Source: a bacterium (GTDB lineage Bacteria > SM23-81 > DAOVCL01). Taken from it: a stretch of 30,277 nucleotides of DNA. The stretch covers positions 1 to 30,277 of the forward strand of contig JAOZPP010000036.1 in assembly GCA_029932675.1 (NCBI GenBank). Direction: 5' to 3'. The translations under genes and the position numbers were made by a program. Shown here in pieces: positions 7,085 through 14,370 of this stretch; the first letter of the stretch is position 1, and every line of letters starts with the position of its first letter. The notes beneath the pieces were generated by a model. It was not told the origin of the DNA and ran no database searches. It saw nothing but the letters and a program-made list of their open reading frames with translations.

Positions 7085-8152
7085 CTAAACTGCCCGCCTC
7101 CGCACCAACATCTCCTTTAGTTCCTGTGGATTTGTGGAACGAGTAAGTGCATCCTCTATGCTTATCTTCCGCGCCAGGTGGAGCTCCATTAGGGACTGAT
7201 TCATCGTCCTCATCCCATACTTCTGGCCTGCCTGGATGAGGCTGTATATCTGATGAATTTTGTCATCCCGGATCATCGCCCTTACCGCAGGGGTACAGAC
7301 CATCACCTCTGTGGCTAACACCCTTCCTCCCCCAATCCGCGGAATGAGCTGCTGAGAGACAACTGCCTGGGTCACAAAGGAGAGCTGTATCCTCACCTGC
7401 TCCTGCTTCTCCTTAGGAAATACATCGATTATCCTCTTAATAGACTCTATTGCCGAACCAGTGTGGAGGGTGGCAAAGGCCAGATGACCCGTCTCGGAGA
7501 TGGTCAAGGCCGATTCCATAGTCTCCAGATCCCTCATCTCCCCGATCATCACCACATCTGGGTCTTGCCTGAGGGCATACTTTAAGGCCTGGGCAAATGA
7601 CTCGGTATCCGCCCTAACCTCCCTTTGATTTATTAGGCAGTTGTTGTGTTTGTGGAGGTATTCAATGGGGTCTTCCACGGTAAGGATATGCAGTTTCCTT
7701 TCCCTGTTTATCCTATCCAGAATAGCAGCAAGGGTGGTGGATTTCCCTGATCCAGTGGGGCCAGTAATTAGGACAAGGCCATGAGGGAGGTAGGCAAGAT
7801 CAGCAACCTGCTTGGGGATTCCCAACTCCTCGAACGAGCCTATTTCAAAGGGAATCTGTCTGATGGCCGCGGCGACGCATCCCCTTTGCAAAAAGATGTT
7901 GCACCTAAACCTCGATTTGCCCTCCAGACCAAAGGAGAGGTCGAGTTCCTTGTTCTCCTCGAACCTCTGCTTCTGTTTTTCGGTCATCATACTGTAGGCA
8001 AGCCTCTTGGTATCCTCTGGGTTTAGAGGCGGGTATTGGGATCTGACCAGGCTTCCATCCACCCTAAACATCGGAGGAGCACCTACTGTGAGATGGAGGT
8101 CAGAGGCCTTAAGCCTAAACATCTCCTCCAGTAAGTCCCTTAAAGTTAACAA
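7085..8152 (-). CDS. pilT: Type IV pilus retraction ATPase PilT
   Basis: The 355-residue hexameric ATPase powers pilus retraction and so twitching motility. Visible elements are the N-terminal 'LLEEMFRLKASDLHLTVG', Walker A 'GPTGSGKS' (131-138), the Asp box around 'TVEDPIEY', Walker B 'DPDVVMIGEMRD' (197-208), the His box 'LAFATLHTG', and 'VRAMIRDDKIHQI', a variant of the AIRNLIRE retraction motif. Length is normal for PilT. The start is TTG at 8152 behind AAAGGAGGGA. It lies 67 bp downstream of pilB and 129 bp upstream of the chosen pilC start. In Myxococcus, PilT localisation is governed by MglA, whose homologue is encoded a few genes upstream. Confidence 0.95.
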   Translation of the reverse strand: MLTLRDLLEEMFRLKASDLHLTVGAPPMFRVDGSLVRSQYPPLNPEDTKRLAYSMMTEKQKQRFEENKELDLSFGLEGKSRFRCNIFLQRGCVAAAIRQIPFEIGSFEELGIPKQVADLAYLPHGLVLITGPTGSGKSTTLAAILDRINRERKLHILTVEDPIEYLHKHNNCLINQREVRADTESFAQALKYALRQDPDVVMIGEMRDLETMESALTISETGHLAFATLHTGSAIESIKRIIDVFPKEKQEQVRIQLSFVTQAVVSQQLIPRIGGGRVLATEVMVCTPAVRAMIRDDKIHQIYSLIQAGQKYGMRTMNQSLMELHLARKISIEDALTRSTNPQELKEMLVRRRAV

Positions 8153-8219
8153 TTAAACTCCCTCCTTTTCGGAATTTCTTAGAAATCCCCAAATGTTAAA
8201 ATATTGCCTTGCCGGGGGG

Positions 8220-9914
8220 TCATTGGTTGCTCGCCGTCTCCCCCAAGACCTCCTCCACCGTTGTTATCCCCTTCTTCAGCTTCTCTAAGGCCGCTTCCCT
8301 TAGGGTGAGCATCCCCTCTTCCCGCGCGGCTACCTGAATCTCCTGGGAGGACTTGCCTTCCAATATTAGCCTCTCTATCTTACCCGTTATCGGCATAACC
8401 TCATAGGCTGCCGTACGACCAGAGAAACCAGTATTATTACAGGCTGGACACCCCTTCCCCTTATAAAATTCCAACCCCTTCAGCTCTTCTGAGGAGAGGC
8501 CCAACCTCTGGAGGATCTCGTCGGAGACCTCCACCTTCTCCTTACAATGTTCGCATATCTTCCGGAAAAGCCTCTGGGCAATAATCATCCTCACCGATGA
8601 GGCAACCAGAAAAGTGGGAACCCCCATATCTACCAACCTATTGATCGTGCTGGGGGCATCATTTGTGTGGAGGGTACTAAAGACCAAGTGTCCAGTTAAG
8701 GCAGCCCGAATGGCGATTTCAGCCGTCTCTAAATCCCTTATCTCACCTACCATAATCACATCTGGATCCTGACGGAGGAAGGAGCGGAGGCTGGTGGCAA
8801 ATGTTAAGCCTATCTCCTGGTGCATCTGAACCTGATTTATCCCCTCGATATTGTACTCCACAGGGTCCTCTGCAGTCATTATGTTCACATCGGATTTGTT
8901 TAACTGGCTTAGGGCTGAATAGAGCGTAGTGGTCTTTCCACTTCCCGTGGGGCCGGTAACCAAGATCATCCCATAGGGCTGATGGATGGCGTAATCAAAG
9001 AGCTGCAACGAGCGTTCGGGGAAGCCGAGTTTGGTCAGATCGAGCATTAGGCTCTTCGGGTCCAAAATCCTCATCACTACCTTCTCCCCAAATATAGTGG
9101 GAATGGTGGAGACCCGTAAATCGATCTTCCGCCCCCCCACCTTCACCTTTATCCTCCCATCCTGAGGCCTCCTCCTTTCCGATATGTCCAAGTTAGCCAT
9201 TATCTTTATCCTGGAGACCACAGCAGCCCTCAATTTATAAGGGAGGGGGGCCATCTCCTGCAGGGTTCCATCTATCCTATACCTCACCCGCAGTCTTTTT
9301 TCATAGGTCTCTATATGGATATCACTTGCTTTCCGCTTTATGGCATCTGTAATCAGACCATCAACTAACCTCACTAAAGGTTTGTCCTCAATAGCCGATT
9401 TCAGTTCCTGCTCATCGAGGCTTTCCTCCTCCACAATCTCCAGGTTCTCCATATCGAGGTCCTCCATTAACCTGGAGAGGGACTCTGAGTCATCATAATA
9501 GTGATCTAAAGCGTTTTTTATATCATTTTCATTGCTAATGACCAGTTGCACATTAAATCCGGTGATGAACTTGATCATATCCATCACGAATATGTTCTCC
9601 GGATCCGATATGGCCACAATTAAGGTCTTTCCCAGTTTGCTAATAGCGATGACATTGAACTTGCGCGCTATATCCACAGGGATAAGCTTCACCACCTCGG
9701 GGTTAAGCTCGATCTCTGTCAGATTGAGACTACCGATATTTAGCTGACGCCCCAGAAATTCGGTAATGACGTTCTCATCCTTCACCGCCCCCATCTCTAC
9801 CAAGATCTGACCTATCTTCCCACCCTTCTCCTTCTGGATGGAGAGGGCCTTCTCCAGTTGTTCCTGGGTTATCTTCCCTGCCTTCACCAGCAGACTACCT
9901 AATTTGCTGGCCAA
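8220..9914 (-). CDS. pilB: Type IV pilus extension ATPase PilB
   Basis: This 564-residue GspE/PilB ATPase drives pilin polymerisation. The N-terminus is MshEN-like: two similar units at residues 4-27 and 33-57 ('KLGSLLVKAGKIT' and 'KIGQILVEMGAV') are separated by five residues, as in the c-di-GMP-binding MshE N-domain. Both begin with Lys where the MshE motif has Arg. The core has 'SDIHIE', Walker A 'GPTGSGKT' (321-328), Walker B 'DPDVIMVGEIRD' and a four-Cys zinc site (C454-x2-C457, C489-x2-C492). The TTG start at 9914 follows GGAGGAG. It lies after mglB, placing the polarity switch directly before the motor genes. Confidence 0.95.
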   Translation of the reverse strand: MASKLGSLLVKAGKITQEQLEKALSIQKEKGGKIGQILVEMGAVKDENVITEFLGRQLNIGSLNLTEIELNPEVVKLIPVDIARKFNVIAISKLGKTLIVAISDPENIFVMDMIKFITGFNVQLVISNENDIKNALDHYYDDSESLSRLMEDLDMENLEIVEEESLDEQELKSAIEDKPLVRLVDGLITDAIKRKASDIHIETYEKRLRVRYRIDGTLQEMAPLPYKLRAAVVSRIKIMANLDISERRRPQDGRIKVKVGGRKIDLRVSTIPTIFGEKVVMRILDPKSLMLDLTKLGFPERSLQLFDYAIHQPYGMILVTGPTGSGKTTTLYSALSQLNKSDVNIMTAEDPVEYNIEGINQVQMHQEIGLTFATSLRSFLRQDPDVIMVGEIRDLETAEIAIRAALTGHLVFSTLHTNDAPSTINRLVDMGVPTFLVASSVRMIIAQRLFRKICEHCKEKVEVSDEILQRLGLSSEELKGLEFYKGKGCPACNNTGFSGRTAAYEVMPITGKIERLILEGKSSQEIQVAAREEGMLTLREAALEKLKKGITTVEEVLGETASNQ

Positions 9915-9963
9915 ATCTCCTCCTCTAATAGTCTACCCGGCTAAAAATATTATCGACCAGTAA

Positions 9964-9980
9964 AGGGGCTATTAACCCCT
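9964..9980. repeat. Short AGGGG/CCCCT hairpin between mglB and pilB
   Basis: AGGGG (9964-9968) and CCCCT (9976-9980) can pair around a seven-base loop in the 125-bp gap. A similar hairpin, CCCCT-CTA-AGGGG at 10571-10583, follows mglA. Neither has an adjacent T-run on the coding strand, so they are not clear terminators. RNA processing or partial attenuation is possible. Confidence 0.3.
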
Positions 9981-10039
9981 GGCTATATTTTCTCTAACCT
10001 TACTCCACTATGAGATCCGTAGTGATGAACCCTGTTACC

Positions 10040-10516
10040 CTAATCCCCAAATATCTGGTCAAGCCTCTCCTCGGCTTGGTTGGCGAATCCAACCTCAATC
10101 CCCTCCCCCTCTTCAAACTTAGCAGTGAGTATCTCCTCCAATTCCCCTTGGGCTTCCCGCACATAAAGCCTGACCATCCCAATGGTTGTTCGGTCATCGA
10201 AGACAACGCCCAAAATGCTCCTTTCACCTACTAAAGAAACTAAAATGTTATCCTTCTTCCCTTCGTGGAAGAGAACACTAAACTCCGATTCTCCCAAGAG
10301 CTTGGCCATCTCCTTAGTGGAAGCGAAACTCCCAGCCAAGAGGGCGGCCAAACTGGTGGTATCCAGGGAGTGGGTGAAACCCTGTTTGGCGATCAGATAG
10401 CCATCCTTGTCAACCAGAAGTGAACACCTTGCCTCACTCTCCCGTAAAAGCTTCTTTAATACCCCGTTTATTCTCTCAAATTGCCCCTTATAGATAACCG
10501 ATATTCCCTCATTCAC
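10040..10516 (-). CDS. mglB: MglB-type Roadblock/LC7 protein (probable GAP for MglA)
   Basis: The 158-residue Roadblock/LC7 protein closely resembles Myxococcus MglB as I recall it. Shared features are 'LLVDKDGYLIAKQG', 'DTTSLAALLAG', 'AKLLGESEF', 'FHEGKKDN' and 'RTTIGMVRL', the same length, and an acidic C-terminus ending '-DQIFGD'. MglB is the dimeric GTPase-activating protein that stimulates MglA and marks the lagging pole. The start is GTG 10516, because GAGGAGG lies five bases upstream; the ATG at 10543 would put that site inside the frame. It follows mglA by 74 bp and precedes pilB. Of the seven Roadblock proteins here, it is the only one I can assign to a named subfamily. Confidence 0.9.
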   Translation of the reverse strand: MNEGISVIYKGQFERINGVLKKLLRESEARCSLLVDKDGYLIAKQGFTHSLDTTSLAALLAGSFASTKEMAKLLGESEFSVLFHEGKKDNILVSLVGERSILGVVFDDRTTIGMVRLYVREAQGELEEILTAKFEEGEGIEVGFANQAEERLDQIFGD

Positions 10517-10541
10517 TTTTGCCTCCTCTCTTGGACGTAGC

Positions 10542-10568
10542 ATTATAGGGATTAGAGCACCTCAGCAA
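10542..10568 (-). promoter_or_regulatory. Candidate internal sigma-70 promoter before mglB
   Basis: A perfect -10 box (TATAAT, 10542-10547 on the minus strand) lies about 25 bp upstream of the mglB GTG. The best -35 candidate, TTGCTG at 10563-10568, is poor and the spacer is only 15 bp. It could give extra expression of mglB-pilB-pilT-pilC, but this is weakly supported. Confidence 0.3.
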
Positions 10569-10590
10569 GTCCCCTCTAAGGGGTTACCCT

Positions 10591-11418
10591 TCATTTCTTA
10601 GATCTCCAAAACCTGAAGAGCCGCCAGAGGAAAAAACCCCTCCTCTGCGGGCTCTCTACTTGTTTCCTCACCGGCATGGGCTTCTGCGGGGGGTGAAAAC
10701 TCAAGGGGCTTATCCGGTGGGGATGTAATTCCTCACCCGGGGCCGCTCTGGCAACTGGAGAAGGGTGATGGGGCTCCACCTGTTTAGGGGAGACGGGTTT
10801 AGGAGGGGGAGGAGGACTGGGAGGGGGCATCGCATCCCGGTGAGTCGTCTTCTCTAAAACCAGCTTTGAAATGGATTTGAGGGTCTCAAAAACCCCCACT
10901 CCTCTGTTGGCCACCGCCTCAAAGAAGGGGACATCCCTCCAGTTGAGGAGTTTATTGAGCTCGTCTACAGATGCTCTATCCGGGAGGTCGCGCTTATTGT
11001 ATTGGAAAACCAGGGGAATATCCTCCAGCCTATACCCATATTCGCTCAGGTTTTCCTCTAAATTTTGCAGGCTTTCTAAATTCTCCTTTAGCTTATCCCT
11101 TTGCGAATCAGCCACAAAGACTATCCCATCAGCCCCCCGGAGGACAAGCCTCCGTGTAGCATTGTAGTAGACCTGTCCCGGGACGGTGTATAACTGAAAC
11201 TTGGTAGCAAAACCTTGAATTGAACCCAAATCTAAAGGGAGAAAATCAAAGTAAAGGGTCCTATCCTTCTCCGTAGCTAAGGAGATTAGCTCCCCCCGCC
11301 GCTCCCGGGGTATCTTCTGATGAACCCACTGGAGATTGGTCGTCTTCCCGGAAAGGCCGGGACCATAATAGACTATCTTACACGAAATCTCCCTAAAGGC
11401 ATAATTTATGGAGACCAA
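10591..11418 (-). CDS. mglA: MglA-type Ras-like GTPase with proline-rich, basic-aromatic C-terminal tail
   Basis: Residues 1-190 are a bacterial small Ras-like GTPase of the MglA family: P-loop 'GPGLSGKT' (19-26), switch I with Thr54 in '[11 protein letters not shown]', G3 '[12 protein letters not shown]' with Gln82 at the catalytic position known from Myxococcus MglA, '[12 protein letters not shown]', and G4 'NKRD' (141-144). MglA in the GTP state binds effectors at the leading pole and switches pilus polarity. Unlike the roughly 195-residue classical protein, this one is 275 residues. Residues 196-258 are rich in Pro and His, and the last 16 ('[17 protein letters not shown]') look like a basic, aromatic, potentially membrane-binding helix. 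Start TTG 11418 overlaps the preceding Roadblock gene by 13 bp, with GGGGAGGA upstream. Confidence 0.93.
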   Translation of the reverse strand: MVSINYAFREISCKIVYYGPGLSGKTTNLQWVHQKIPRERRGELISLATEKDRTLYFDFLPLDLGSIQGFATKFQLYTVPGQVYYNATRRLVLRGADGIVFVADSQRDKLKENLESLQNLEENLSEYGYRLEDIPLVFQYNKRDLPDRASVDELNKLLNWRDVPFFEAVANRGVGVFETLKSISKLVLEKTTHRDAMPPPSPPPPPKPVSPKQVEPHHPSPVARAAPGEELHPHRISPLSFHPPQKPMPVRKQVESPQRRGFFLWRLFRFWRSKK

Positions 11419-11771
11419 TTCTCTTCCTCCCCAAGTTTGGCATTTAGCCTCTGAAGGGTGTTCTTTAATTCCAGCCAGACAAGCCCCAAGTTGGCCTCCG
11501 GTTCAGTAAGTGCAACCAATAGCCCAAGCTCGGCCCCCACAAAGAGCACCCTCCCCCACTGACCAGAGACCATCCCTTTGATCACCGGCCCAGAATCCAA
11601 CTTGGAAAGGGATCTCTCTGCTGTCTTCAGAAGGGAAACCGTCTCCGCGGCAACGACCTCTTGGTCTATCCCCTCTTCCACCTCAGAGGCAATTACCATT
11701 CCATCTGTCCCCACGACCATGCTTCCCCTCACCCCACTTAATTTATTCAACTGTGCCAGAGCTTCTTCCAT
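11406..11771 (-). CDS. Roadblock/LC7 domain protein
   Basis: The 121-residue single-domain protein has the Roadblock pattern: an N-terminal helix '[14 protein letters not shown]', a strand pair '[16 protein letters not shown]', a central helix of small residues ('[14 protein letters not shown]'), then '[16 protein letters not shown]' and a final helix. It overlaps mglA, so the two are likely coupled in translation and perhaps partners. It begins two bases after the TPR-Roadblock stop codon (TAAA-ATG). Roadblock proteins dimerise and bind Ras-like GTPases as GAPs or scaffolds. Whether this one acts on MglA is inference. It is distinct from the MglB encoded on the other side of mglA. Confidence 0.85.
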   Translation of the reverse strand: MEEALAQLNKLSGVRGSMVVGTDGMVIASEVEEGIDQEVVAAETVSLLKTAERSLSKLDSGPVIKGMVSGQWGRVLFVGAELGLLVALTEPEANLGLVWLELKNTLQRLNAKLGEEENWSP

Positions 11772-11772
11772 T

Positions 11773-12546
11773 TTAACTCTTCCTCAAGGTTTCAATCGCC
11801 TTCCCCACCCTGAGTTTGAGGGAAGCGGGGGAAACATTCTTCTCGGTAAGGAGAACCAGATAGCCAAAGGAGGAGTCGAAAAGCCAGAGTCTATGGGCCA
11901 CAGTAGTGAGCTCTATCTCCTGCGTGGGCCCAAACTCCATCTTTTTCATCCCGTTCTCTGCGGAGTTGTAGATAGCTGCTCCGGCTACAGCCAACTCCTC
12001 GGGCCTCCCCTCCCCCCAATCTCCCCCAAAGAGGAGCCCCTCCCTATCCACCAAGGCCACCCCCTCTACCCCTGGCTCCTTATAGAGGCTGGCTATCACC
12101 TCAGCCATTAGCCTTCCCCCCTTCCTCTGGGACCTAACCCTCTCCTCAGCCACCCTGAGAAGTGCGATCACCTGCTCATTTGCGGGCTGAGAAAGGGAAA
12201 GCTCTTCCAATAACTCTTTGGCCTGCTCTATCTTACCCCTTTTGAGAAGGAGACTAGCCCTCAATAGACCCACACTTCCTGAGGGGAGACCGTGTTCACT
12301 GACCCAGTCGACCTCATATTCGGCCTCATCGAGAAGGTTCATATCCAAGAGTATCTTCGCCATAACTAAGTGGGCTAAGCCATAATGGGGGTGAACCTTA
12401 AGTCCTGCTTCACAGACCTTATGGGCTTTGTCCAGCATCCCCTTCTTTCGGTAGGCATCAGCCAAGGAGGCAAAGATCGTCGAGTGGGGATTTTGGGCTA
12501 AAATCCTCTGACAGGTAAATATCCTTTCTTCAAGCTCGTCCAACAC
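11773..12546 (-). CDS. TPR protein with C-terminal Roadblock/LC7 domain
   Basis: The 257-residue fusion has two parts. Residues 1-140 form about four tetratricopeptide-like helix pairs ('IFASLADAYRKKGMLDKAHKVCEAGL', cut here into 'ASLADAYRKKGMLDKA', and 'AHLVMAKILLDMNLLDEA'). Residues 143-257 form a Roadblock domain ('VEGVALVDREGLLF', 'AVAGAAIYNSAENGMKKM', 'FGYLVLLTEKNVS'). TPR repeats bind protein partners, so this could link the GTPase system to another component. The frame opens at GTG 12546; TTG at 12543 is a close alternative with better spacing from AAGGAG. It overlaps the HAMP gene by 17 bp and is followed immediately by the single-domain Roadblock gene. No partner can be named. Confidence 0.8.
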   Translation of the reverse strand: MLDELEERIFTCQRILAQNPHSTIFASLADAYRKKGMLDKAHKVCEAGLKVHPHYGLAHLVMAKILLDMNLLDEAEYEVDWVSEHGLPSGSVGLLRASLLLKRGKIEQAKELLEELSLSQPANEQVIALLRVAEERVRSQRKGGRLMAEVIASLYKEPGVEGVALVDREGLLFGGDWGEGRPEELAVAGAAIYNSAENGMKKMEFGPTQEIELTTVAHRLWLFDSSFGYLVLLTEKNVSPASLKLRVGKAIETLRKS

Positions 12547-13240
12547 TCGCTCCTTTCCCCAACCTCTCTAAGGCCGTTTGAAGGCTAATCCTCAGCCTAT
12601 CGGTTGCCTGGGCTAACCTTCCTATCTCATCTTCGGAATCTATGGTTATTCCCTCCTCCATACTCCCCAAGCTCACCCTCTCGGTAACCTGGGCCAACCA
12701 GAGGAGCCTCTTAGACAACCTCTGGGCAAAGAGGAAGATCAATATCCAAGAGAAGAGAAGGGCCCCTCCAAGAAACCCCATTATCCAGTAATCCATTGAT
12801 TTCTGAACCAGAGGAGAGAGGCCGAGATAAACGGTTCCCAAGGTCCCTTCCAGAATAGGGATGGTAAGCTCATATCTCCCTTTGGGGGTAACCTGGGAGC
12901 TACCCTCACCGTTCCCCTCGGTGATGAGTTCAATCCTCCTCTGATCCCGCAGGGTGTTGGCCCTGACCCTCCCTTGCTGATCCGTGATCAGGATATAGGA
13001 AACCCCCTTTATGGCGGCAAACCTTTCTACCAATTCCCTCAGTTCTATATCCGATCCTCGAACCAAGTATCCCTCGCTCTGTAGGGCCAGATCCTTCCCC
13101 AACACCACCCCCCTCTCCCGCAAATTTTCTGCCAATATCCTCTGGTGGGTGTATCTATATCCCACCAGACCAGAGAGGGCCACAAGGAAGGTTAAACCCA
13201 AACCAAGGAGGGTTATCTTTCCTCTTAGTCCTAATCTCAT
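12530..13240 (-). CDS. Membrane receptor with periplasmic sensor and HAMP, no output domain
   Basis: The 236-residue protein has a TM helix at about 8-28 and a periplasmic region of about 135 residues containing a Cache/PAS-like stretch ('GVSYILITDQQGRVRANTL' and 'IPILEGTLGTVYLGLSP'). A second TM helix lies at about 165-188, followed by a HAMP domain ('WLAQVTERVSLGSM', 'SEDEIGRLAQATDRL') at the C-terminus. It resembles the front half of a chemoreceptor or histidine kinase, but it stops right after HAMP. Output would then have to pass to a partner protein, plausibly the overlapping TPR-Roadblock product. ATG 13240 is chosen because it forms an ATGA overlap with the upstream stop; the frame is open further upstream to 13357, but that part lies inside the neighbouring gene. 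Confidence 0.83.
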   Translation of the reverse strand: MRLGLRGKITLLGLGLTFLVALSGLVGYRYTHQRILAENLRERGVVLGKDLALQSEGYLVRGSDIELRELVERFAAIKGVSYILITDQQGRVRANTLRDQRRIELITEGNGEGSSQVTPKGRYELTIPILEGTLGTVYLGLSPLVQKSMDYWIMGFLGGALLFSWILIFLFAQRLSKRLLWLAQVTERVSLGSMEEGITIDSEDEIGRLAQATDRLRISLQTALERLGKGASVGRA

Positions 13241-14370
13241 CTTTCTCTCCCGGAAAATTCTACCGGAATAGTGGTCCAAAACCTTACCCTCCTCCCCTGA
13301 TAACAACCAGGGGAAAACCTCCACCCCTTCACAAATTCCAGAGCTATACCAGCACATTTCTCATCAAGATTAGAGCTGAGCATAGCCGTCTCCGTAACTT
13401 TCCCTTCTTCATCGACCCAAGCCTTGACGATCACCTCCCCCTTACACCTTCCATCAATCGGAGCTGGCGGTTGCTCGATGACCCGGGGGAGGCTGTCTAA
13501 AATTCCCACGGCAACAGGGTCTGGCTCCTTCTCAATTAGCTCTGCGGACCCGGCAACTGAATCAGGTGAGAAGGCAAGGGAAACAAAGTCAACCTCCCCT
13601 GAATTGGCATCCTCTTCATCATCATATATCCTTTCATCGATCTGGGATGGTTGGTTTCCTGTCCAGAAGTTCCCTTTAGCCTGAATTTTAAGGGAGGAAA
13701 GGTTGTAAATATCATACTTGAGGTTATCGGAGATCAGATTGCCCCCATCTTCCCTTGAGGAACCAAGGAAAGGGCAAGATTGATCGAGGATGACAATCCC
13801 ATATGGGTTTTCCCTGACCTGACATCCCTTGACCACAGGGCGGGAGAGGTATTTGCAAATGATCCCTACCTCACCGTTTCCCCATATCTGGCAGCCTTCA
13901 ACTAAAGGGGCTGAACGATTAATACAGCTTATTCCACATCTTAAATTGTGACAGAAGCTGTCGTTTTTTAGCAAAGGGGAGGAGGCCAAACAATAGACTC
14001 CATAGTTGCCCCATTCAATTAAGCAGTTCTCTAAGACAGAGCCAGAATCTGAGGCCCTGAATTCAACCCCCCACCAATCCCCCATCTGAGGATTTGCCGA
14101 AGCGGAGGTAAAGCTAATCTTCTCTTTATTCCCCCCCCTGGCTATTAGCTTCCCCAGTACGAGTATCTTTAACCTCTCATCCTTAGGGACGAACTTGACA
14201 ACTGAACCAGGGGCTATCCGCAAGGTTACCCCTGAGGGTATAATTAGGGTGGACCCTAACACCACCTCACCCTTCCAGGCAGCATCTCCCCTTAATACCA
14301 TCGATCCCCCACTTCCTCCCCCCAAAAAAGCTATCAATAGGATACTACTAATCACCAGTGGCTTTCTCAT
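13237..14370 (-). CDS. Exported beta-helix protein with C-terminal TonB domain
   Basis: The 377-residue protein starts with a signal peptide ('MRKPLVISSILLIAFLGGG', possibly cleaved near 'GDA' at 28-30). A right-handed beta-helix follows at about 35-260, with 'GVTLRIAPGSVVKF', 'SVLENCLIEWGNYGV', 'SAPLVEGCQIWGN' and 'GNFWTGNQPSQI', resembling the T9SS gene at 21-869. An acidic/Pro linker then leads to a TonB C-terminal domain at 302-377 ('GEVIVKAWVDEEGKVTETAMLSS', shown here as 'VDEEGKVTETAMLSS', then 'GWRFSPGCYQGRRVRFWTTIPVEF'). TonB-C normally contacts outer-membrane receptors, but this protein lacks the usual TonB membrane anchor. It is joined by ATGA overlaps to the genes on both sides, so it belongs to the Roadblock operon. 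Function unknown; a periplasmic or outer-membrane role is inferred. Confidence 0.82.
   Translation of the reverse strand: MRKPLVISSILLIAFLGGGSGGSMVLRGDAAWKGEVVLGSTLIIPSGVTLRIAPGSVVKFVPKDERLKILVLGKLIARGGNKEKISFTSASANPQMGDWWGVEFRASDSGSVLENCLIEWGNYGVYCLASSPLLKNDSFCHNLRCGISCINRSAPLVEGCQIWGNGEVGIICKYLSRPVVKGCQVRENPYGIVILDQSCPFLGSSREDGGNLISDNLKYDIYNLSSLKIQAKGNFWTGNQPSQIDERIYDDEEDANSGEVDFVSLAFSPDSVAGSAELIEKEPDPVAVGILDSLPRVIEQPPAPIDGRCKGEVIVKAWVDEEGKVTETAMLSSNLDEKCAGIALEFVKGWRFSPGCYQGRRVRFWTTIPVEFSGRER

Noticed and set aside
10010-10234. Small frames on both strands over the end of mglB
   Set aside because: They are shadows of the MglB frame; the mglB frame has clear homology and a ribosome site.
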